DNA of 64,000 bases from Nannochloropsis oceanica (taxonomy: Eukaryota > Sar > Eustigmatophyceae > Eustigmatales > Monodopsidaceae). The notes under the pieces are model-generated. The model searched no databases. It was not told the DNA's origin and worked only from the letters and a program-made list of their open reading frames with translations. The DNA is taken from contig CP038114.1 in NCBI GenBank assembly GCA_004519485.1, forward strand, positions 757,501-821,500. Reading direction: 5' to 3'. This document shows positions 57,001 to 64,000 of this stretch, one piece after another (the first letter of the stretch is position 1; every line of letters begins with the position of its first letter). The translations under genes and the position numbers were made by a program.

Positions 57001-57750
57001 TTTTCTCCCCGGGCCGACCTACAGCAGCATCACGGCCACGGAGATGGAGGCATTTTATGGAGGGGAAGGGTGGGACCGACGCTACAAGATCCTGGGGGCA
57101 CGCTCCAGAGAAGTGGCAAAGGTACGAATGGTCTCGCCCCTCCTTCCCCCCCTCGTTCCCTGCGTCTCTTTTATCCCCCATTTCACTTCCTCCCCTCCCT
57201 TCCGCTCCAATTTTTCCCTTTTAGGCGTGTGGTCTCGACGACCCCGGAGCACTCTTGCTTCCCTTTCGGAACGACAAGCTCAACAACAATCCACCTGCCA
57301 TCCCTGCCGTCATCGAGAGAGAGATGCTTCCCACTCATATCGCCACCAACCAACCTCCGGAAGTTCAGTCTATCGATTACGTGACGGCTAATTGCAAAAA
57401 GGTAGGTAAGGAGGGACGGAGAGAGGAGGGAGGGAAGGAGAGGAGAAAAGGAGGGAGGGACTAGACATGCACTTGATCGTTATCCTAATTTCTCCTCTTA
57501 TTTTTCTTTCTCAGGAAAACGGGTGCCATGACAGCGCCTACATGGAGGCCGCCCTTCAAGAGCAGTACCCCTCACTCAAGGTACGTCCCTCCCTCCCTCC
57601 CTCCCTCCCTCCCTCCTCCCTTTCTACCTACCCTCCTTCCCTCCGCCCTTCTCTCCCTAGGTGTATACCTGCGATATGGGGACGGGGATTGCCACCCCCT
57701 TCGTCTATGAGCCCTACCGAAGAGACAGGATACGTGGTTCGATGTGGTAG
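54074..57750 (+). CDS. Conserved-looking 563-residue protein of unknown family
   Basis: Eleven exons (54074-54526, 54785-54962, 55232-55314, 55604-55706, 55912-55995, 56254-56456, 56610-56716, 56974-57121, 57225-57401, 57515-57580, 57661-57750) join in frame into about 563 residues. Residues 1-100 are acidic and Ser-rich. Motifs that look folded follow: FPKVIYFSYQSYTLRGLPLT, DRHIWPSSGKNPY, LMLRFYTPEQPPSVWGGV, HLFLHSQ-like DLFLHSQWYRLRSCDLLGV, LGKDFVMVIEGTAPLTATGL, RYWGFAAADIFLPGP, and a C-terminal CHDSAYMEAALQEQYPSLK with YTCDMGTG. The pattern of aromatic residues with SGKNPY recalls uncharacterised bacterial and algal proteins of the DUF1214 kind, but I cannot confirm this. I see no signal peptide or membrane helix. 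A potential extra exon near 54655-54730 is out of phase and was left out. The first intron is GGGA-rich at its start and CCCT-rich at its end. Confidence 0.7.
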
Positions 57751-58476
57751 AGGGAGGGAAAGGGCATTTGAGGATTCTGAATGTAAATTTAATTACAAAG
57801 TGCCTGTGATAGATAACCAAACACAATAGAAAATGAAGACTAGGTTAGGGTTACGAATATGATCGGCACGATCTGACCCGAGAACGCCGATTGTTCCGGG
57901 TATTGTCCCACGTTGAGAGTCGACAGTACGCAGCACGTGGCTTCAACAGCGCAAGCAAGGGGACAATCTGCCCCTGTTTTTTTTTTGAATGCACGAGCGT
58001 ACCCTCTGTCGGGGCCAATGCTTTGGGGGGAAATGAATCGTTGCCATAAGTATGTAGCCGTTGCGTTTTGAGAATCTTATTCTGACTCTCCCACTCGCTG
58101 TCTCGACAATACCTTGCCAAAATTCTTGGTCCGCCATGAGCCTCTACGTGTACAATCGAAGCCTGGAGGGAACCTAAACACCAGCTCCCAGGATATGGCG
58201 AATGATAATGAAGTCTTGTCTCCTGAAGCTTTATGCGGGGTCATTGTCTCTTTTGTTTTCTTTGTGTCTTCCCTTGTCTCTTTGATTGATTTTTTACTTC
58301 TCAGTACTCAGCGTTCTCTCGCTCGTTTTCTTTGTTTGCCCTACAGGTAATTGAATTGGCGGTTGTCCAATACCACGTCCATTAACCTTAATCTTTCCCT
58401 CCCTTCATTTCCCCTCCTTTGTGCAACCTTTCCCCTCCCTCCGTTCACTAGAAACAGCAGTAAGAAAAGGAGAGGT
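57751..58476. other. Convergent intergenic region
   Basis: This lies between the ends of two convergent genes. No coding region is recognised. It is free of long CCCT tracts, unlike the gene bodies on both sides. Confidence 0.4.
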
Positions 58477-61377
58477 CTAATGCTCATCCCTCGGATTCTT
58501 ATCCAGCGTTCGTAACCCAAAATTTGCATCAGCCTGCGTCACCTTCGCGTCTGCTTCCTGGGATACATTCATCAATATCCACCATCCATCCACACATGAT
58601 CCTCCTTCGTTCCCTCCCGCCCCATCCACGTACGCACGTTCGATCCGCCCGCCGCTTTCTAGAACTTGAGGCTTCGTTGACTCGTTGGCGATCTTGGAGG
58701 AAGGGAGGAAGGGAGAGAGGGAGAGAGGGAGGAAGGGAGGGAGGGAGGGAGGGAGGGAGGGAGGATGACTGAGAAAGGAGAAGGAAGGTAGGAAGGAGGG
58801 AAGGAGGGAGGGGAGGAAGGGAGGACTTGTGTCACGTCTATATCTAGCTTGCTTTTGTCCCCTCCTGCCTTCCCTCCCTCCCTCCTTCCGTCTCTCTCTT
58901 TCTCAATGTCTGGCTTTGGTAATCCCTACCTCCTTCCAGCACTCCGACGTCAAAATCCAAAGCCCTACAGAACAAGAAAGGAATAAAAGGCGTGGTTAGG
59001 CAATTCTCTTTCCTCCCTCCCTCCCTTCCTCCCTCATCTCGGAGTTAAAATCGCCCGAAAAAAGCGAGGGTCCCTATTGCTGCTTTCTCTTTCCCTCTTT
59101 CCCTCTTTCCCTCTTTCCCTCCCTCCCTCCCTCCCTCCCTCCCTCCCTCACCTTCCGCCGTCGTTTCGGGGCACAGGAGCCTGAGTTTGGTCAGAAATTC
59201 TCCTGACAAAAAGGAGGCACCCAAAGACCCTCCGTCGTACTCCGCACCTGCGTTTGACCACCAATTGTAGCCTGAGGGAAGGAGAAAGGAGGGAGAGAGG
59301 GAGGGAGGAAGGGAGAGTCAGAGTCCGAGTATATTTAAGGTTTCAGGTCTGGCTCAACATTTGTAATCGACCCGGAGGAGTTGGAGGGAGGAGGGGAAGG
59401 AGAAAGGGAGGACAAAGAGAGACCTACCGTTGGCCGCTACCTCGTTACCCAGGCCAAGGGCGTGACGCGTCCATTCTCCTTCCTTCCCTTCCTCCGCCTT
59501 GTTCCTTAATTCCACGGGAGGGGGAATACGCAGGGCTTTTGGTCGCCGCTGCTGTTGTTGCTGCTGCTGAGTGGGAGGAATGGCGGCAGCGATGGTATTT
59601 GTGGCTTTGGGGATGGTGATGGGATGCTTAAGCCCTTGGACGACCTCCTTTAGCCGGGTGGGAATCTTGCCTGGGATAGGGAGGGAGGGAGGGAGGGAGG
59701 GAGGAAGGGAGGGAGGGAGGGGAGGGTATGGAGTCTTGTCTTTAGAGACGTGCTCGCGACTACTCTTCTTCAGCCCCTCCCTCCTTCTATGCTTCTTCCG
59801 CTCTCATTGATCCTGCCGGCTATCCATTCACCCTCACTCCCGCCCTCCCGCCCTCCCTCCCTCCCTCCGTCCCTTCTTACCTTCTCCTTTCGCAACGACC
59901 AGTCCCCCTGGCTCAGACGGCGCCCCGGATTTGAGGCCAAAGTAGGCCATGCCATAGTTAATGTCAGCTGCGAGGAAGGGAGGCAGGTAGGCAGGAAGGG
60001 AAGGGGAAAGGGTGAGAAGATTAGAGGGAGGGAGGGAAGGAGGGAGGGAAGGAGGGAGGGAGGGACGTACCTCGGTCGTTGCCATTGTTAAAGACAAGGT
60101 ATGTTCCCTCAAAAACGGCCTCCGCACCCTGTCACCAAGAAAATGGCGATGCAAAAAATGCAATCAGTAATTTGATATTTTCTTCCTCCCTCCCTCCCTG
60201 CCTCCCTTCCTCCCTCCCTCCCTCCTTTCTTGACCTTATCGTGGTAGGCGTAAACCTCGTACTGATAATCCTCCAGCTTCACATTCTCGAGCCCCGCGGC
60301 ATGCCAGCAGCTTTGAGTGACTTTGCCCGGAGTAGATACGCATGAGGTGAGGAGCCTCTGACGGGCGGAGGGAGAGGGGGAGGAGGGAGGGAGGAAGGGA
60401 GGGAGGGAGGGGGGGATTAGGGGCTTGCTCGAGGGTGGTGATAAAGGAGGGGAGGAGGGTCTTTGGGAAGGAAAGGAGGGAAGGAAAGTGAGACTAAATG
60501 TCAAGAAGGATCATCAGCTCGATAAATTTAAATATCCCGATAAATGAATCTACCAGCTTCATGGACGCCTTCATAGGTCGGTCTGTGTCTGCCATCTTTG
60601 TGAATTACTCCCGATGCGGGAACGTTGACAGGAATGTGGTGAAGGTCGAAAGGGTAAGAAAGCAAGAAGTGATTAGAGAAAGGAGGGAATGACGGAAAGG
60701 AGAAGAAGTGGCTGGGAGGTACTCCAAGGGGAGGAAGAAATGAAAGGGAACAGGGATGGAGGGAAAGAGAGACATGCCTTGAACTGCTCTCCGGATAGGA
60801 ATGCGATCTGAGTCTTGGCTTGTTGTGTGTACTCATAATAACAGCCGGCGTCTGTCACGTAACATTGCAAGCAAGGAAAGGCGGCGAAGGCCTTGGTCCA
60901 GCCTGAAAAGAGGAAGAGGGAGGGAGGGAGGGAGGGAAGGCAGGAGAGGCAAGAAGAGAAGAGGGGGCAGTCGTAATTAAGACCCAAAATTGTGACCCAG
61001 AATGATGCCATTATTAAATACGCTCCACCACAGATTTGTTCCCTATCATCCAACAACAGATAGTGCTCACCATTCCCATCCCGTTGGACTGGAGCTAGTG
61101 TGACTGGCACCGGGAAAGTATACTCCACGCGTTGCTGCTTGTAGAGCGATTCAGGAGATGTGTTCCCTCCTGCTGCCTTTGGCGTCGGCACTGCGGGTGA
61201 TGCTACCGGTATAAATTGCATTGGGGTCGGACCAGTGGCGGGTGTGACGGCGTGGCTTTGAATTTGGAATGTGGGCATGGATCCGAGGGAGGAGCCTTGC
61301 TGCAGGTGCTGTGGCTGCGCTGAAGCCGTGCTAGCGATGGCCAGAAAAAGGAACAAGATACAGCGACCGCCAGTCAT
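58477..61377 (-). CDS. Secreted protein of unknown family (ten exons)
   Basis: Ten exons (61377-61071, 60902-60778, 60595-60554, 60357-60235, 60128-60071, 59967-59881, 59670-59428, 59271-59152, 58964-58930, 58692-58477) join in frame into about 451 residues. It starts with a clear signal peptide (CILFLFLAIASTASA-Q), then a Pro/Thr/Gln linker. Cys-containing segments follow (FPCLQCYVTDAGCYYEY, SCVSTPGKVTQSCWHAAGLE), then EVYAYHDKVKGAEAVFEGTY, FNNGNDRADINYGMAYFG, and a poly-Gln patch. The C-terminal part has YNWWSNAGAEYDGGSL, LWILTSECWKE and CVDGWWILMNVSQ. Even, paired Cys and Trp/Tyr-rich segments suggest an extracellular or luminal disulfide-bonded domain, possibly carbohydrate-facing, but I do not recognise a family. 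The intron after exon 2 appears to use a GC donor (60777-60776). It is divergent from the long ORF at 61904. Confidence 0.7.
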
Positions 61378-61903
61378 GATGTGGCTTTCCTGTGCACTTG
61401 AATACAGTATACGGGCGTGTTTGTGTGCTGAAAATAATGCTTGGGCGGGTCATCCGAGCACAAGAAAATAATCGGCCGATGATGATTCGGAGGCCGAGCT
61501 TGTTGCCCCGTGTCTACTGAATGAATGCAGGCAATTGGACCAAGGGCATACGAGATTATTACACATCTGATATAAAGAAGCTTGGCTATACTGAATATGA
61601 TAACACCCCAAGCAATGATCTTGTATGCGTATCGATATCTGCGGTTTTTGAATTCACAAACGCGAGATATCTCGAGTACCTCCGTCCAAACCCGGCGTCG
61701 TCTAACGGCTTTCTTTCGAGCCGTTCATGTCAAGCCGTGTGCTTGTAGAAGGGTCGATTTTGTGATGCATTGTCCCGGCTTCGATACCCAAGACGCTTTC
61801 GAGCTCTATTTTATAACGCAGCCTACATCCAAGTTCAAGGCACCTACCTTGCATCCTCCCCCTTCACACTCCTCCTCCCACCCTCTCCTTCCCTTAGCAA
61901 ACC
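61378..61903. promoter_or_regulatory. Divergent intergenic region between two secretory genes
   Basis: These 526 bases lie between the start codons of two genes that both encode secretory-type proteins, so a shared regulatory region is plausible. No specific motif was found. Confidence 0.4.
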
Positions 61904-64000
61904 ATGAAGTGCCTGGTCCCGCTCCCCACCACCCTCCTAGTCCTGATGGTTCTCCACTCCAGCATTATACCCTTTACCTATCGTTCTACTCCATCTCTCT
62001 TGTGCTGTGCAGCTCATGTCATGGTCGGAGACGACAGCAGCCTGGTTGAGGTGAAGCGCCGGTCTCTGTGGGAACTCTCCGTGGTCTGGGACAAGCTCGG
62101 ACACTTTGTGGCGCGGCTCTGGCACGGTCACCACGACGAGGACGAGGAGTGCGAAAAGATAAGGCATCCACTATCAAAAACGATGTCCCTCTCCGCCAAC
62201 GAGACGGCGACTACCCTGGTGACACAAAACGACTCGACACCCGTTACAACCCACCGCCACCTACAAAAAGGGGTAGGGGAGCACAGCAAGGATACAGAGC
62301 TTCGGGCCTTGAAAATGGTGCAGGTCTCACGGGCCCGGGACGTGACTAGCCATGAGCGCTTGTGGGCGACGGTAATTGACGATGACAACATGGTGGACGA
62401 GAGGAAGAACGACGAAGACTACGTGCACCAGCAGACCACCACAGGCCCAAAACCCATTCTTGTGGGGGATCTCGTGGAGCATTACTCTTCTCTCAGCGCG
62501 GTATTGCAAGACATACCCGACAATGAGGATCCGGACACCTATTCACTGAACATAAAGAACCCCTACCAGGAGTCGACCCTGCCTGTGTCTGATGCGCCTT
62601 TGTACCCGAAGCCAGGAGACCACACGAGGTCGCCTTATCACCCGGAGTCAGCAGAACACACAAGAGATATTGAGAGGGACGACGATAATGGGAAGATTAT
62701 CTATATGACATCATTCAAGACGGTGACGGGAGACGTGCCAACAGAACAAGTGGAGGAGTTTTCCCAGGACGAACCCGAGAATTACGCCGACGATGTCATT
62801 GAGACCCACTTTTCCTCGCCCCATCACCAACGCCAGCTATTTATGCACCCTGAAGACTTTAAATTACATGCGCACAAGCATAACAACGACAAAAAAGACG
62901 AGAAAGTGGACCCTTACTACAGCAAGGACAATGGGCTATGGCGCCGCAAGTTCAAAGGACCCAAGACACCGCAAGGCTTTCCTCTCCCTGACAGCACGAG
63001 CGAAGTGCGTCACCACCACATCCACCAACACCAGCGTCAGCTGCGAGAGCAAGCACGCGCCAACATGTCCGAGACCGAGCTAGCACAAATCCAAGAGGAA
63101 GCGCGGGAAGAGTTGGTGCAGGCTTTGCGCTCGGCGGCGCGCGACGCCGAAGCGCATCGCACAGACTTGTCGGTAGGGAACAGTTTGGAATCGGTTATGA
63201 AAGCATTGGCAGTGCGTCGCCCTCCTGTGCCGGGCTTCACAATGGGCACTCCTATGGTGGAGACACAGCCACAGAACACCAAGGAACGTGAACAAGTGCG
63301 CTTGCCCGGGGATGGCATGCAGCCCAAGGTGGATAACCCTCTACCTCCCGGGCGGAAGCACCGTCGACTACGAGGCTTGCAGCAAGCAGGAGCTGCATCT
63401 GGTACTGGCGTGGGGGCGGCTTTGGCGGGCACTTTCACGGAGGCTCAGAAAGCGGAGTTGCGGCAAATGTTTTATGATGCAGCGCTGAGCATGATGCGGG
63501 AGGCGGCCCGACAGGCTCTGAATACCAACCAGGGAGGAAGTAGTGGGGGTAGCAGCAACAGCATGTTTCCGTCGGCTAATGGGAATAATGTAGGCAGCAA
63601 CGTGGTCAATCAAGATGCCTACACAGCGGCTCTGAACGCTATGATCAATGCGGTCGGCTCCAAGGAAGTGAACAATGCTAACGGTGGCATTGCTTCGCAC
63701 TCCGGTGGCCCCGGCGGCAAAGTGGAAAGCAGTGGCAAAAATGGCGGTGGCAGCGGGGCTCCCGCTAAAAAGCAAAGCCTCTTGGAAGTCGCCCGGGAGG
63801 TTGCTCGTCACAACAGTCCCTCGGCGGGTCGTCCTCCTATAGCTGCTGGGCGCCAACCAAATGGTCAGCGAAAGTTGCGGGGCTTAAAGACCACGGTCCG
63901 CCTCCCTGTGCCTTATACACGTAACTCTTCATCGAATGATACCTTGATATCCATAATCCGTAACGGGACTGATGCCATCTATGTGCCACTGCGACATGTG
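61904..64000 (+). CDS. Long intronless secretory-type protein, partial at window end
   Basis: The frame is open from the ATG at 61904 to the last base, giving at least 699 residues with no stop. The first 40 residues are hydrophobic (CLVPLPTTLLVLMVLHSSII) and look like a signal peptide or anchor. The body is hydrophilic, with His-rich stretches (HAHKHNNDKKDEKVD, RHHHIHQHQRQL), helical Ala/Glu/Arg segments (ETELAQIQEEAREELVQALR, then AELRQMFYDAALSMM) and a Gly/Ser/Asn-rich linker. Several N-x-S/T sites are present. It shares its general plan (N-terminal anchor, His-rich region, Ala/Arg amphipathic helices) with the protein at 49498, so the two may be distant relatives. I recognise no domain. 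The absence of introns over 2 kb is unusual next to its intron-dense neighbours. Confidence 0.75.
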   Translation, partial: MKCLVPLPTTLLVLMVLHSSIIPFTYRSTPSLLCCAAHVMVGDDSSLVEVKRRSLWELSVVWDKLGHFVARLWHGHHDEDEECEKIRHPLSKTMSLSANETATTLVTQNDSTPVTTHRHLQKGVGEHSKDTELRALKMVQVSRARDVTSHERLWATVIDDDNMVDERKNDEDYVHQQTTTGPKPILVGDLVEHYSSLSAVLQDIPDNEDPDTYSLNIKNPYQESTLPVSDAPLYPKPGDHTRSPYHPESAEHTRDIERDDDNGKIIYMTSFKTVTGDVPTEQVEEFSQDEPENYADDVIETHFSSPHHQRQLFMHPEDFKLHAHKHNNDKKDEKVDPYYSKDNGLWRRKFKGPKTPQGFPLPDSTSEVRHHHIHQHQRQLREQARANMSETELAQIQEEAREELVQALRSAARDAEAHRTDLSVGNSLESVMKALAVRRPPVPGFTMGTPMVETQPQNTKEREQVRLPGDGMQPKVDNPLPPGRKHRRLRGLQQAGAASGTGVGAALAGTFTEAQKAELRQMFYDAALSMMREAARQALNTNQGGSSGGSSNSMFPSANGNNVGSNVVNQDAYTAALNAMINAVGSKEVNNANGGIASHSGGPGGKVESSGKNGGGSGAPAKKQSLLEVAREVARHNSPSAGRPPIAAGRQPNGQRKLRGLKTTVRLPVPYTRNSSSNDTLISIIRNGTDAIYVPLRHV

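Overview
This is nuclear DNA of a eukaryotic alga. Most genes are rich in introns, and the introns are packed with (CCCT)n/(GGGA)n tetranucleotide tracts. Two predicted proteins start with a signal peptide followed by an ASAF- or THAF-type motif, the bipartite plastid-targeting signal of algae with a red-derived secondary plastid (heterokonts). The PSLP-repeat translations of the tracts, the gene content and the compact spacing recall eustigmatophytes (Nannochloropsis/Microchloropsis); that placement is from memory and inference. Gene models were built by hand from open frames plus GT(or GC)...AG junctions, and I checked that the exon phases add up. Exon limits are therefore predictions, but each complete model given has a length that is a multiple of three.

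Layout. 667-2675 (-): AT-hook/coiled-coil protein, two exons. 3346-9937 (+): 21-exon RND/MMPL transporter. 9040-12107: its 3' end and flank, tandemly duplicated. 13380-15521 (+): PAS gene copy A, preceded by a 328-bp tandem duplication. 17152-18291 (+): intronless double-PEBP protein. 18726-21591 (-): secreted N-acylglucosamine 2-epimerase-type protein. 21967-25463 (+): WD40 protein. 27020-31317 (+): membrane-anchored EMB8/YheT-type alpha/beta hydrolase. 33322-35405 (-): PAS gene copy B, in inverted orientation to copy A. 36460-38110: fragments of duplicated genes. 39241-40229 (+): small plastid-targeted membrane protein. 41388-48893 (+): 25-exon plastid Mfd-like translocase. 49498-51850 (+): His-rich single-pass protein. 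52330-53436 (-): Ser-rich single-pass protein. 54074-57750 (+): unrecognised 563-aa protein. 58477-61377 (-): unrecognised secreted protein. 61904 to the window end (+): long intronless secretory ORF, still open at the edge.

The genes do not form one pathway; they read as an ordinary nuclear gene neighbourhood. Gene pairs at about 2.7-3.3, 21.6-22.0, 53.4-54.1 and 61.4-61.9 kb diverge from short shared intergenic regions that probably hold promoters for both sides.

The unusual features are structural. First, many introns are purine (GGGA) just after the donor and pyrimidine (CCCT) just before the acceptor, so the two ends of one intron are complementary. Second, the stretch from 9 to 38 kb is rich in duplications: tandem, inverted and dispersed. 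Third, two Mfd introns each carry a degenerate copy of the start of the exon that follows. Fourth, the two PAS paralogues are nearly identical in the PAS domain but differ sharply in one short basic segment.
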